Positions 1 through 8,496 of a DNA stretch of 33,789 bases are shown piece by piece (position 1 is the first letter of the stretch; every line of letters begins with the position of its first letter). A program made the translations under genes and the position numbers. Below the pieces are notes generated by a model that searched no databases, was not told the origin of the DNA, and saw only the letters and a program-made list of their open reading frames with translations. This DNA comes from Clostridia bacterium (lineage in GTDB: Bacteria > Bacillota > Clostridia > Christensenellales > CAG-138). The stretch covers positions 1 through 33,789 of the forward strand of contig JAEDJH010000005.1 in assembly GCA_016296415.1 (NCBI GenBank), in the 5' to 3' direction.

Positions 1-50
1 GTGACCCCTTGCTTGTAAGGCAAGTGCTCTCCCAGCTGAGCTATGCTCCC
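1..50 (-). tRNA. tRNA-Val (anticodon UAC), truncated by the window edge
   Basis: Read on the minus strand, the sequence starts GGGAGCATAGCTCAGC at base 50, the usual acceptor and D-arm start of a bacterial tRNA. A five-pair anticodon stem (CTTGC/GCAAG) encloses the loop CTTACAA, which puts TAC at the anticodon, i.e. valine. The variable region begins, but the T arm and 3' end lie beyond the window. A consensus promoter lies just upstream at 74-102. Confidence 0.93.
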
Positions 51-73
51 ACATCACGACTGTGACAAGCGAT

Positions 74-102
74 ATTATAGCGTATGAGTTTGTTGGTGTC
101 AA
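74..102 (-). promoter_or_regulatory. Sigma-A type promoter of tRNA-Val
   Basis: On the minus strand a TTGACA box (102-97) and a TATAAT box (79-74) are separated by exactly 17 nt. Both match the housekeeping consensus perfectly. The predicted start falls about 20 nt upstream of the mature tRNA 5' end, leaving a short 5' leader for RNase P. The same perfect pair drives the T-box leader of proS at 20606-20634. Confidence 0.88.
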
Positions 103-249
103 TAATTTTTTTAGGATTTTTTTAAATTCTTTCGGTACACAGCTTCGTGACGAACGCACCGCAGCGCCAAACGGGGAAAAATCCGCGGAATAGCGGCATT
201 TTTGACGCATAGATCGTTTGAGACGCTTCGGACATCGCACGGGGCGGAC

Positions 250-278
250 AAAAAAGACCACCTGCATTGCAGATGGTC
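250..278 (-). terminator. Rho-independent terminator of the sortase lipoprotein gene
   Basis: On the minus strand a ten-pair stem (GACCATCTGC/GCAGGTGGTC, one G-T pair) with a three-base AAT loop is followed by six T. It begins 20 nt beyond the stop codon of the gene at 298-2199. The stretch from 103 to 249 shows nothing else that I recognise. Confidence 0.85.
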
Positions 279-297
279 GGGATTGCGGTTTAGGGGC

Positions 298-2199
298 TTA
301 TGCGATCCTTCTCAGGAAGAAATAGAGCCTCGACTGGGCTTCGGCATAGCCGTATTCATCGCCGCAGGTATAGAGCGTGACGAAAGTATCGGACGGGCTG
401 ACGCTTACGCCGAGATCTATTTCCGAGCGTTGGAGCTGCTTGTTAATCCACTCCTGCACCTCGGAATCCGTGTATTCGTAAAGCGAATTGCCGTTGTAAA
501 GTATCGTGGAGGTAGGCTCCTCGTGCGGAGTTTCATAGAGCGCAAATATCTCAAACTCCATATAAGTGCCTTCGATGGTTATTCCGATAACCCTGTTTTT
601 GAACGTGAGCAGACTTTCCTTGTTGTCCTGAAGGTCGTGCAGGGCATGGAACATCGTCTTGGCAACCCTCATGTTGTGACCGGTTATCGTGTTGTTTTTC
701 CAGAGATTTCTCTGCCACGAATAGATGCTTCCTCCGTCACTTTCGTTGCCGTCAATATCGTGGTAGTTGTAGAACCACTTGCCGCTTGCATCGCAAAGTA
801 TCGGATAGTCTATGACCGTGCCGTCTACGGCTATATAGCCCATTACGTCGTCGTTTTTATCGAGCGCCGCCTGATATTTTTCCATATACGGGTCGGTTAT
901 CGGGAACTGCGACAAAACGCCCGTTCCCCTTGAGTGCTTGTTTATGTGCTGGAACGGACTGCCGCTTTCGAACAGCTTTGCCGCCTCGATAAACGCACCG
1001 TGAAGGTCGATGCTGCCGTTGCCGTATTTTGTAATAAGCTCAACGTCCGTGTTGCTGATGCTGCCGTCGCCGTTGAGGTCGCCCTTTATCACGACCGTGC
1101 CGTAAAGCGTGTCTCCGTCGTATATCTCCGCACCCGTGCCGACGATGGCGTCGTCCGCAAGCTCTTCGCCGCCGCTTTTTACCGTTACCGATTCAAGCCC
1201 CGCAAGCGCTCCGATGACCTTTTTTATGCTTTCACAGGCGGTGTTTGCGGGAAGTCCGGTTATGTAGCCGTTTGCGTCCTTTGATGCACGCAGGCTCCAT
1301 GCGAATACGGCAGTCTGCCTGTTGTCGGGATCGCCGTAAGCAATTACACTGCCTTCGGCGTCCATGACGAGCTGATAATCGCTGCCGACAGCCGCTTCAA
1401 CTGCGCGGACATCGCTTTCGGAGGCAAAGAGGGTTTCTGCGTTTGAAAGCACCTTTCCGTCGCTTGTTACGGCGCTGAGTATGCCGTTGCTCAGGGCTAT
1501 GGACTGTACGTTTGTCCATGCGGAGGTGTCTGCGGCAAGGGTGGTGACGACCGTGCCGTCCGCTTTGAGGGCGGCCGCCGCATCGCCGCTCGCTGCGATC
1601 TGCAAGACGCCGTTCCATGCGGAAACGTCGGGGGCACTGCCGAATGCGGACACACTGCCGTCCGATGCGAGGCAGAGAGTGAAGCCGCTGCCTGCGGCTA
1701 TCGAGGATATGCCGGCTGCGGAGGAGGCGTCACATGAGCTTGAGCCCGAGGTCAGCACCGTGCCGTCAAGCTTGAGCCCGACGATGTGTGTGTCGCTTAC
1801 GGCAACACGCACGACGTCCTTCCACGAGGCCACGTTACACGAGGAGGCGAGCTTGCCCGTTAAAACGACGGTGCCGTCGGACGCAACGCCTGCCGTGCTG
1901 TCGGTTGCAACGGCGATCTGTACGATGTTTTTCCAGCTTGAAACGTTCCTTTGACCAAAATCGTTTCTGCCTGCGGTAAGCACGGCGCCGTCGGTTCTGA
2001 GTGCGGCGGTGTGGGTGGAGCAGGTCAATATACTGCCTGTATTTATCGGCTGTCCGAAATCGACCTCGATAACGGGCTTTTCCGTGGGCTGGGCGGTGGG
2101 ATCGCCGATTATATCCACGGGAGTATCCACGGGTTTTTTGCAGCCGACCGTGCCGATGAGCATGAGTGCCATAAGCAGGAAGCATACGATTCTCTTCAT
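298..2199 (-). CDS. Lipoprotein with RCC1-like repeats, a dockerin-like repeat and a C-terminal class B-type sortase domain
   Basis: The 633-residue product has a lipoprotein signal peptide with a TVGC lipobox (Cys20). Residues about 50-290 hold RCC1/BNR-like repeats, seen as recurring LKxDGTVxxxG and SxWxxVxxIAxS units. Residues 373-389 contain a type I dockerin-like calcium loop (GDLNGDGSISNTDV). Residues about 450-633 match class B sortases, with catalytic candidates His508 (TITGHN), Cys612 (TLYTC) and Arg624. Sortases are cysteine transpeptidases acting on sorting-signal proteins at the outer face of the membrane. They normally have only a transmembrane anchor, so a lipid anchor plus a beta-propeller-like module is unusual. 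No sorting-signal protein or pilin gene is visible nearby. I infer an extracytoplasmic enzyme positioned or regulated by its N-terminal modules; the substrate is unknown. A terminator follows at 250-278. The nearest AGGA is about 12 nt from the ATG, so the ribosome binding site is weak. Confidence 0.85.
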   Translation of the reverse strand: MKRIVCFLLMALMLIGTVGCKKPVDTPVDIIGDPTAQPTEKPVIEVDFGQPINTGSILTCSTHTAALRTDGAVLTAGRNDFGQRNVSSWKNIVQIAVATDSTAGVASDGTVVLTGKLASSCNVASWKDVVRVAVSDTHIVGLKLDGTVLTSGSSSCDASSAAGISSIAAGSGFTLCLASDGSVSAFGSAPDVSAWNGVLQIAASGDAAAALKADGTVVTTLAADTSAWTNVQSIALSNGILSAVTSDGKVLSNAETLFASESDVRAVEAAVGSDYQLVMDAEGSVIAYGDPDNRQTAVFAWSLRASKDANGYITGLPANTACESIKKVIGALAGLESVTVKSGGEELADDAIVGTGAEIYDGDTLYGTVVIKGDLNGDGSISNTDVELITKYGNGSIDLHGAFIEAAKLFESGSPFQHINKHSRGTGVLSQFPITDPYMEKYQAALDKNDDVMGYIAVDGTVIDYPILCDASGKWFYNYHDIDGNESDGGSIYSWQRNLWKNNTITGHNMRVAKTMFHALHDLQDNKESLLTFKNRVIGITIEGTYMEFEIFALYETPHEEPTSTILYNGNSLYEYTDSEVQEWINKQLQRSEIDLGVSVSPSDTFVTLYTCGDEYGYAEAQSRLYFFLRRIA

Positions 2200-2407
2200 A
2201 GTTCAAACAGTCCTTTCTTAAATCGACCCATTGCGGGTGCATAGTAACACATAATATATTTCAATGATAGCATATTTGACCGATTATTAAAATGGATACA
2301 GCCAAAATTTTTTAATTGTTCACTTTTAACGCTTTTTTATCGCAGTGCTTTGACAAAAGGCGGCAAAAAGCGTACCGCAAACGGTAAATAGGCAATATCC
2401 TGCTGTA

Positions 2408-2436
2408 TTGCATCGATTTGGCGGATGTGATAACAT
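2408..2436 (+). promoter_or_regulatory. Candidate promoter of the MATE-rsmG-noc-peptidase run
   Basis: A TTGCAT box (2408-2413) lies 17 nt upstream of TAACAT (2431-2436), itself preceded by TGA. The same GATAACAT form of the -10 region appears before prmA and before the glycosyltransferase gene. A short inverted repeat, TACCG-CAAA-CGGTA (2373-2386), lies just upstream and could be a regulator site, but that is only a guess. The 279-bp spacer between the divergent genes shows nothing else clear. Confidence 0.5.
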
Positions 2437-2478
2437 TATATTACAGAAGAAACTTATACGGAGGATGGGCCGGTCACA

Positions 2479-3885
2479 ATGAAAGGCGGATTAAAACGGC
2501 TGCTTGAGGATAAAGTATTTTGGCGTTCGATGCTTAGGATCGCATTTCCCGTGGCAATGCAAAACCTGCTTGCGTCATCGCTTGCTTTGATAGACTCACT
2601 TATGGTGGGACAGCTCGGCGATACTGCGCTTGCGGCGGTGGGAATAGGCTCACAGCTTTCGTTCTTTGCAAATATACTTATGTTCGGCATAGTGTCGGGC
2701 GGTGCGGTGTTTGCCGCCCAATACTGGGGAAGCAAGAACATGAAGGGCATAAGCAAGGCACTGGGCGTGATGCTCTGCTGCAACGTGCCGATCGCGCTGG
2801 TGTTTGTGCTGCTTGGGCTTTTTATCCCCGAGCGGCTTATTGCGCTCTTCTCGCCGGAGGATGCGGCAGTAATACAGGCAGGTGCGGATTATATCCGCAT
2901 CGCGATGTTCTCGCAGGTGGGGCTTGCGTTCAACCTTGCGTTCTCCACCACGCTCCGTTCGACCGAGGAGGTAAAGATACCGTTCATTACGAGCGGAGTT
3001 TCGGTCGTGACCAACCTTGTACTCAATTACATTCTCATATACGGAAAGCTCGGTCTGCCGGCGATGGGCGTAGAGGGTGCGGCGGTAGCAACGGTAGTAT
3101 CCGCTGTGCTGGGCCCGCTTCTTATGTATCTGATGTCGCTCAAAAAGAAAAATGCCATCTCGGCCGGCTTCAGGGAGCTGTTCGGCTTTGACAGGGAGTT
3201 TGTTGCGCTGTTTTTCAAAAAGGCGCTCCCCGTCATGTTCAATGAGGGACTTTGGTCGCTCGGCGTGATGGTGTATAACGCCATTTTTGCGAGGATGGGC
3301 ACGGACTGCTATGCTGCGCTCACCATATTCCGCACCGTTGAAAATATCGCATTCGTGTTTTTCATGGGTCTTTGCCACTCGTGCAACGTGCTTGTGGGAA
3401 AGAACGTCGGCGCAGGGCAGACGGAGACGGCGAAGCTTTATGCAAAGCGCTTTATCCTCCTGATACCCTTTTTGGCGATTGTTGTGGGCGGGCTTGTGAT
3501 AGCCTTCAGAAACCCGATACTCATGCTCTATGCCGAAACGTCCGACAGCGTAAGAAATACTGCGGCAACGCTGCTTTTGATCTACGGGCTTGAAATGGGG
3601 ATAAGGAATATCCCGTATATATCCATCGTCGGAATATTCCGTGCCGGCGGAGATACAAAGGTGGGAATGTACTTTGACATAGGCACGCTGTGGATGATCG
3701 CCCTGCCGGCAACGTATCTTTGCGGACTTGTCTGGGAGCTGCCGTTTGTAACCACATATCTTGTGATGATGCTCAGCGAGGATCTGCTCAAGGTGGTGCT
3801 GTGCCTCATGCGCTTCTTCAGCATGAAGTGGATAAAGCCCGTTGTGAATTTAGGTCCTGCGGAAACGGGGGTCGAAAACGGGTGA
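2479..3885 (+). CDS. MATE family multidrug/Na+ antiporter-type transporter
   Basis: The 468-residue, very hydrophobic protein has about twelve predicted membrane segments in two related halves. The first half carries the family hallmark (RIAFPVAMQNLL, then DSLMVGQLGDTALAAVG). The repeat half begins near FKKALPVMFNEGLWSLG. Length and layout fit MATE proteins, which export cationic compounds using Na+ or H+ gradients; the substrate cannot be read from the sequence. The start has GGAGG 14 nt upstream, longer than usual. Its stop codon overlaps the GTG start of rsmG (GTGA), implying translational coupling. A second, clearly different MATE gene lies at 15619-17013. Confidence 0.9.
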   Translation: MKGGLKRLLEDKVFWRSMLRIAFPVAMQNLLASSLALIDSLMVGQLGDTALAAVGIGSQLSFFANILMFGIVSGGAVFAAQYWGSKNMKGISKALGVMLCCNVPIALVFVLLGLFIPERLIALFSPEDAAVIQAGADYIRIAMFSQVGLAFNLAFSTTLRSTEEVKIPFITSGVSVVTNLVLNYILIYGKLGLPAMGVEGAAVATVVSAVLGPLLMYLMSLKKKNAISAGFRELFGFDREFVALFFKKALPVMFNEGLWSLGVMVYNAIFARMGTDCYAALTIFRTVENIAFVFFMGLCHSCNVLVGKNVGAGQTETAKLYAKRFILLIPFLAIVVGGLVIAFRNPILMLYAETSDSVRNTAATLLLIYGLEMGIRNIPYISIVGIFRAGGDTKVGMYFDIGTLWMIALPATYLCGLVWELPFVTTYLVMMLSEDLLKVVLCLMRFFSMKWIKPVVNLGPAETGVENG

Positions 3886-4571
3886 TACTGGAGCTTATCA
3901 AAAAGGAAATACCCAATGCGGACGACAGGCTTGCTCAAAAGCTTGCAAAGTATTACGAAATGCTCGTTGAGTGGAACGGACGCATGAATCTGACCGCAAT
4001 CACCGATCCGGAGGAGGTCGTCAAAAAGCACTTTGCCGACAGCCTGCTCCCGATGGAGCTTATCCCCGAGGGCGCAAGGTGCATTGACGTCGGAACCGGC
4101 GCAGGCTTTCCGGGAATACCGCTTTTAATCGCACGGGGGGATATAAGCGTTGTGCTTCTCGACTCGCTTCAAAAGCGGCTTTCGTTTTTGGAGGCGGTGA
4201 CAGGCGAATTGGAGCTTTCCGACAGATGCAGACTCGTTCATGCAAGGGCGGAGGACGCCGCACGCATGGCGGAGCACAGGGAAAGATACGACATTGCATT
4301 GTCCCGTGCGGTCGCAAATACCGCCGTGCTGCTCGAATACACGGTGCCGTTTTTGAAAACGGGCGGCACGTCCCTCATGTACAAGGGGGCTTCGGCGAGG
4401 GAGGAACTCGGCGTTTGCGGCGGCGCCATCGACAAGCTGAAGGTCGAAATTGCGGTGAAGGACTACGAGGCAAGCTGGGGCGAGCGCTGCGTGACAGCCG
4501 CAAAAAAACTGTTCCCAACGGCAGCGGCATACCCAAGAAAGCCCGCCGAGATAAAGAAAAAGCCCCTTTGA
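3882..4571 (+). CDS. rsmG: 16S rRNA (guanine-N7)-methyltransferase RsmG
   Basis: RsmG (GidB) methylates N7 of G527 (E. coli numbering) in the 530 loop of 16S rRNA using S-adenosylmethionine. The product is 229 residues, near the usual 205-240. It shows the N-terminal LxxYYEMLVEWNGRMNLTAI segment and the SAM-binding motif DVGTGAGFPGIPL, followed by LLDSLQKRLSFL and a conserved RAVA segment. The start is a GTG whose last two bases lie inside the stop codon of the MATE gene, with GGGGG about 10 nt upstream; the reading frame is open further upstream, but that part overlaps the transporter and does not look like RsmG. The noc gene follows 33 nt later, the classic rsmG-noc order of Bacillota. Confidence 0.95.
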   Translation: MILELIKKEIPNADDRLAQKLAKYYEMLVEWNGRMNLTAITDPEEVVKKHFADSLLPMELIPEGARCIDVGTGAGFPGIPLLIARGDISVVLLDSLQKRLSFLEAVTGELELSDRCRLVHARAEDAARMAEHRERYDIALSRAVANTAVLLEYTVPFLKTGGTSLMYKGASAREELGVCGGAIDKLKVEIAVKDYEASWGERCVTAAKKLFPTAAAYPRKPAEIKKKPL

Positions 4572-4604
4572 TGGGCAAAAATATCCAGGAAAGGAATGAC
4601 GGTC

Positions 4605-5435
4605 ATGCCCGTATTCAATATTTTCGGTCAGAAAAACGAACAGCCAAAAAGGCTTGAGGAGATAGACATTAAACGTATCGTCCCCAACCCAAATCAACCG
4701 AGGAAGTCGTTCGACGACGAATCCATAGCGGAGCTTGCCCAGTCCATACAGGAGGTCGGACTGATACAGCCCCTCATCGTCAGGAAAACCGACGCAGGCT
4801 ACGAGCTTGTTGCCGGCGAGCGCAGGCTCAGGGCGATGAAGCTGATAAACATGGAGAAGGCCACCTGCATCGTTCAGGCGGACGTTAAGGAGGAAGCGTC
4901 GGCGGTTATGGCGCTGATAGAGAATCTTCAGCGTGAAAACCTGCACTACCTTGAGGAGGCGCAATGCTACAGCGAGCTTCTGACGGGCTTTAACATGACG
5001 CAGGAAGAGCTTGCAAAGCGTCTCGGAAAGAGCCAGTCGTCCATAGCCAACAAAATGAGGCTGCTGAAGCTTTCCGAAGAGGTAAAGGCATATATGACCG
5101 AAGCGGGGCTGTCCGAACGCCATGCCCGTGCGCTGCTCAAATTATCGAGCGACGAGGAACAGCTCGATATGGTAAAGCAGGTAAAGGAAGGTGCGCTTTC
5201 GGTTAAGGAAACGGAAAGCTGCATCGAAAAGCATCTCAACCGGATGTACGATGAGAAGAAGGACGGCGCAAGACCCCGCCCCGTTGTGATGCGCATGGTA
5301 AAGGACTACCGTCTGTTTATGAACACGATAAACCATGCTATCGAGGAACTCAGGAGTGCCGGACTCAACGTCGATGTTGAGCAGACGGACAGGGAGGACG
5401 GCGTGGACATTTCAATAAAGGTTACAAAACCGTAA
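4605..5435 (+). CDS. noc: Nucleoid occlusion protein Noc (ParB-family CTPase)
   Basis: The 276-residue protein has a ParB N-terminal domain with the CTP-binding patch GERRLRA (71-77) and ENLQREN (106-112), followed by a helix-turn-helix (about 131-160, TQEELAKRLGKSQSSIANK). Noc binds DNA as a CTP-dependent clamp and keeps the division septum off the nucleoid. Two features favour Noc over the segregation protein ParB: its position directly after rsmG, and the N-terminal MPVFNIFGQK, which resembles the short membrane-binding amphipathic helix of Noc. No parA is visible. I chose ATG 4605 because AGGAAAGGA ends 9 nt before it; the in-frame ATG at 4596 lies on top of that site. Assignment as Noc rather than Spo0J is probable, not certain. 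Confidence 0.85.
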   Translation: MPVFNIFGQKNEQPKRLEEIDIKRIVPNPNQPRKSFDDESIAELAQSIQEVGLIQPLIVRKTDAGYELVAGERRLRAMKLINMEKATCIVQADVKEEASAVMALIENLQRENLHYLEEAQCYSELLTGFNMTQEELAKRLGKSQSSIANKMRLLKLSEEVKAYMTEAGLSERHARALLKLSSDEEQLDMVKQVKEGALSVKETESCIEKHLNRMYDEKKDGARPRPVVMRMVKDYRLFMNTINHAIEELRSAGLNVDVEQTDREDGVDISIKVTKP

Positions 5436-5448
5436 AAGGAGCTATATT

Positions 5449-6558
5449 ATGAACAGGGAAAGACTTGTTGAACGCTTTATCAGATACGTCCGCTGCGCCA
5501 GCGAATCGGGCAGCGAGAGGAATTTCTGCCTTATGCTCGAGCAGGAGCTTAAAGCTCTCGGGCTGAGCGTGATGAGGGGAGAGGTAGGGGAGCAATGCGG
5601 CTCCGACGGCTTTAACATCTATGCTGTGCTTCCCGAAAACGGCGAAGGTCACGGCGAGCCGGTGCTTTTCTCCTCGCACATGGATACCGTGGTGCCGGGC
5701 AAGGACATAAAGCCCGTGATCGACGGCGGTATAATCCGCTCCGACGGCACCACCGTCCTCGGAAGCGATGACAAATCGGGCATAGCCGCCGTTATGGAGG
5801 CGCTTGAAACCATTGTGGAAAAAGGACTGCCGCACCGCACCGTGGAGGTAATGTTCACCGTTTGCGAGGAGGTGGGGCTCAGGGGCTCACGCTATGCGGA
5901 CTATTCGTGGATAAAGTCGAAAAGCGCCGTGGTACTCGATTCGAGTGCCGTTGGCTGCGTGATAAACAGAGCGCCGGCAAATTTCAGAATAAACATCGAG
6001 ATAACCGGCAAGAGCGCCCACGCAGGACTTGCGCCCCACGAGGGCATACACGCACTCAAGGCGGCGTGCGAGGCGATCGCCGAGATACCCTGCGGCTTTG
6101 TGGATGACATGACGGTCATGAACGTTGCAAACCTCGTATCAGTCGGAAAGACGAACATAGTTCCCGAAAAAGCGACGTTCAGCATGGAAATTCGTTCCTT
6201 TGACGAGGCGCTGCTGCAAAAGCGCCTTTTCGACTCGGAGCAGGCGATAAAGCGTGCGTGCGAAAAGTACGGCGCAAGCTATAAATGGATGCCCGACAGA
6301 CATTCCGAGGTTATCTATATAAGGGAGGACGCCCCGATAATGCAGGAGCTTCTCGGCATCTATGCGGCTCTCGGGAGAACTCCCGACATCGAAAGAACCT
6401 ACGGCGGAAGCGATGCAACATGGCTTTGCAGCAACGGCATAGCCGCGCTCAACGTCGGCACGGGTATGCAGGCGGTGCATTCGCTCGACGAGCATATCGC
6501 AATATCGGATCTTGAGGATACGGCGGAGATGGTATTGCTGATGATGAAGGGAAAATAA
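5449..6558 (+). CDS. M20 family metallopeptidase, PepT-like
   Basis: The 369-residue protein fits the M20 di-zinc peptidases, closest in appearance to the tripeptidase T-like group. Metal-site motifs are visible: SSHMDT (His77, Asp79), LGSDDKSG (Asp107), CEEVGLRG (general base Glu140 and ligand Glu141), VVLDSS (Asp164) and a late HSLDEH. The dimerisation lid has the typical GKSAHAG segment. It probably removes amino acids from short peptides in the cytoplasm. AAGGAG precedes the ATG, 13 nt after noc, so it belongs to the MATE-rsmG-noc run, and it ends at the shared terminator 6575-6626. The exact substrate is not determined, so I give no symbol. Confidence 0.88.
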   Translation: MNRERLVERFIRYVRCASESGSERNFCLMLEQELKALGLSVMRGEVGEQCGSDGFNIYAVLPENGEGHGEPVLFSSHMDTVVPGKDIKPVIDGGIIRSDGTTVLGSDDKSGIAAVMEALETIVEKGLPHRTVEVMFTVCEEVGLRGSRYADYSWIKSKSAVVLDSSAVGCVINRAPANFRINIEITGKSAHAGLAPHEGIHALKAACEAIAEIPCGFVDDMTVMNVANLVSVGKTNIVPEKATFSMEIRSFDEALLQKRLFDSEQAIKRACEKYGASYKWMPDRHSEVIYIREDAPIMQELLGIYAALGRTPDIERTYGGSDATWLCSNGIAALNVGTGMQAVHSLDEHIAISDLEDTAEMVLLMMKGK

Positions 6559-6574
6559 AAACGTCATCTAAGTA

Positions 6575-6626
6575 AAAAAGCACCACCCGAGAAGGAGCGG
6601 AGAGTCCCTTTCCCGGGTGGCTTTTT
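6575..6626. terminator. Bidirectional terminator between convergent peptidase genes
   Basis: CCACCCG (6583-6589) pairs with CGGGTGG (6614-6620), flanked by AAAAAG on the left and CTTTTT on the right, so both strands read a GC-rich hairpin followed by a T run. It lies in the 82-nt gap between the M20 and M3 peptidase stop codons. Confidence 0.85.
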
Positions 6627-6640
6627 ATGGGGTGAGAGGC

Positions 6641-8344
6641 TTATTTGATTTTCTCGGTATCGACCTTGTCAAGCCATACGACGGCGGCTTCGGCAACCTC
6701 TTTCAGTGCCGTGTCGCCAAACGGCGTTGCAAGCCCTGCGGAGGCCACAAGACCGTCGAAGGTCATCGTTCCGGCGTTGCCCACGAGGGTCATATACCTG
6801 CGCCATGCGTCCTTCATGTCCTTTTGCATCACCGCCCAGAACTGCAATGCGACCGTCTGAGCGAGGCAGTAGTCGATGTAGTAGAACGGGTTTTCGTATA
6901 TATGCGACTGCCTCTGCCAGTTCTTGCCTTCGCCGTAGAAGGGGATCTCGCCGTCGATGCGTACCCAGGGCATATAGTCCGCCATGAGCTTTTTCCACGT
7001 GTCGTGGCGCTCGGCGGGCGTCATTTCGGGCTTTTCGTAAACGATGTGCTGGAAGTGGTCAACCATAGTGCCGTAGGGGATAAAGGTCAGTGCGCCCGAA
7101 AGATGGCTGTAATAGAACTTTTCGGTGTCCTCACCGAACCAGCCCTCCTGCCACGGCCATGCGAAAAACTCCATGCTCATGGAATGGATCTCGCAGCTTT
7201 CCATGGTCGGGTTCTGATTTTCCGGCGGGAAGATGTTCCTTGCCGTGTAGCCGGCAAAGGCGTGACCGGCTTCGTGCGTTATTACCTCGACGTCGTGTGC
7301 CGTGCCGTTGAAGTTTGCAAAGATGAACGGAGCCTTGTATCTGGGAAGCCCCGTGCAGTAGCCGCCGCCCTCTTTGCCCTTGCGGCTGAGAACGTCGAGA
7401 AGCTCGTTTTCGTACATGAAGTCGATGAACTCCGCGGTTTCGGGCGAAAGCTCATGATAGAAGCGCTTGCCGTGCTCAAGTATCTCCTCGGGCGTTCCCT
7501 TGGGGGTGGGGTTGCCGGTCCTGAACGACAGCGCCATATCGGAATAGTTAAGGGGATAGCTTGCACCGATGCGCTTTGCCTGCTCCCTGTACAGCCTGTC
7601 GGCGATGGGAACGATGTACTTTATGACCGCATGGCGGAATCTTTCCACGTCCTCGGCGGTGTAGCTGTTTCTGTTCATACGGTAGTAGCCGAGCTGTATG
7701 TAGTTTTTGTAGCCGAGCTTCCTGCCCATCTCGTCACGAAGGTGCACGAGCTTGTCGTATATCTCGTCTAACTTTTCACCGTTTTCGGTGTAAAAGCCGC
7801 CCTCAGCCTTCCATGCTTCGAGGCGCTTGTTGTCATCAACGACCTGCTTGTGGGGAGAAAGCTGGGAGAGCGTGTAAATACCGCCGTCGAAAGGTATCTG
7901 TGCCGAGGCGATGAGCTTTGCATATTCGGTCGTGAGCTTGTTCTCCTCCTGCATTTCGGGGATTATCTCGGGCGAAAACGCTTTAAGAGAGATCTCGATG
8001 TTTTTGAACATAAGCTCACCGTAGGCTTCCTCAAACTGCCTGCGATAGGGCGAACCCAGCATCGAGAGGGCGAAAAGCTGCATCAGCTCCTGCATCGCCG
8101 GCAGGGTTTCGTCCCAAAACTCGGCTTCCTTGTCATAAAACTCGTCCTCGGTGTTTATCGAGTGGCGGATGTACGACAGGGAGTAATCGGTTTCGACGTC
8201 GGTGGTTATGCCGCAGTATTCGACAAAAACCTTGTTGGCTTCGTCAAACGAGGCGGCATTTTTCATCCGCTCGGTCAATTCTGCGACCTGCTTGCTCAAA
8301 AGCTCGAAGTCGGGTCTTGAATAGGGCATATCGTTAAATTTCAT
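6641..8344 (-). CDS. M3 family oligoendopeptidase
   Basis: The 567-residue protein is a thimet-oligopeptidase-type zinc peptidase. It has the metal site HEAGH (His357, Glu358, His361) and the third ligand Glu385 in ESCEIHS, spaced as in the PepF/M3 family. Length agrees with the compact Bacillota M3 group. These enzymes degrade medium-length peptides in the cytoplasm. I start it at ATG 8344 because a strong GGAGG lies just upstream and the promoter at 8373-8401 would lie inside any longer form. Convergent to the M20 peptidase gene and divergent from prmA. The reaction class is secure; whether it is a true PepF ortholog is not. Confidence 0.92.
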   Translation of the reverse strand: MKFNDMPYSRPDFELLSKQVAELTERMKNAASFDEANKVFVEYCGITTDVETDYSLSYIRHSINTEDEFYDKEAEFWDETLPAMQELMQLFALSMLGSPYRRQFEEAYGELMFKNIEISLKAFSPEIIPEMQEENKLTTEYAKLIASAQIPFDGGIYTLSQLSPHKQVVDDNKRLEAWKAEGGFYTENGEKLDEIYDKLVHLRDEMGRKLGYKNYIQLGYYRMNRNSYTAEDVERFRHAVIKYIVPIADRLYREQAKRIGASYPLNYSDMALSFRTGNPTPKGTPEEILEHGKRFYHELSPETAEFIDFMYENELLDVLSRKGKEGGGYCTGLPRYKAPFIFANFNGTAHDVEVITHEAGHAFAGYTARNIFPPENQNPTMESCEIHSMSMEFFAWPWQEGWFGEDTEKFYYSHLSGALTFIPYGTMVDHFQHIVYEKPEMTPAERHDTWKKLMADYMPWVRIDGEIPFYGEGKNWQRQSHIYENPFYYIDYCLAQTVALQFWAVMQKDMKDAWRRYMTLVGNAGTMTFDGLVASAGLATPFGDTALKEVAEAAVVWLDKVDTEKIK

Positions 8345-8372
8345 GGACAGACCTCCGTTGCTGTTTTGTATA

Positions 8373-8401
8373 ATTATACCGCTTGCCGAATGCGTTTGCA
8401 A
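8373..8401 (-). promoter_or_regulatory. Promoter of the M3 oligoendopeptidase gene
   Basis: On the minus strand TTGCAA (8401-8396) and a perfect TATAAT (8378-8373) are 17 nt apart. The -10 box is about 28 nt upstream of the chosen start codon, which supports the shorter start. Confidence 0.8.
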
Positions 8402-8435
8402 GCACGGCAAAAAGGGGGGCCGATAAAATGCTGCG

Positions 8436-8464
8436 TTGAAAAATGTGTGAAAATTTGATAACAT
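8436..8464 (+). promoter_or_regulatory. Promoter of the prmA-rsmE-mtaB-HIT operon
   Basis: TTGAAA (8436-8441) and TAACAT (8459-8464) are 17 nt apart, with TGA directly before the -10 box. It faces away from the M3 peptidase promoter, so both divergent transcripts start in this 152-bp spacer. Confidence 0.6.
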
Positions 8465-8496
8465 AACAGTACAGAATGAAAGGTCGGTGAAATACC

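Noticed and set aside
202..933. A 243-codon plus-strand frame opposite the sortase domain
   Set aside because: It lies antisense to the sortase part and across its terminator; the opposite strand carries the catalytic motifs.
1050..1960. Nucleotide-level tandem repeats under the RCC1-like region
   Set aside because: The repetition is at protein level only; the DNA units are too diverged to annotate as a tandem repeat.
2465..2482. A five-codon leader frame whose stop overlaps the MATE start codon
   Set aside because: GGAGG touches its ATG with no spacer, so initiation there is unlikely. The only value of the observation is that the MATE start has an unusually long 14-nt spacing.
4125..5123. 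A 332-codon minus-strand open frame opposite rsmG and noc
   Set aside because: It spans the junction of two well-identified genes in antisense, with no ribosome binding site or family match.
6617..7771. A 384-codon plus-strand open frame opposite the M3 peptidase gene
   Set aside because: It is antisense to a gene with a clear zinc site, starts at the shared terminator and resembles no family. Long antisense frames are expected in this codon composition.
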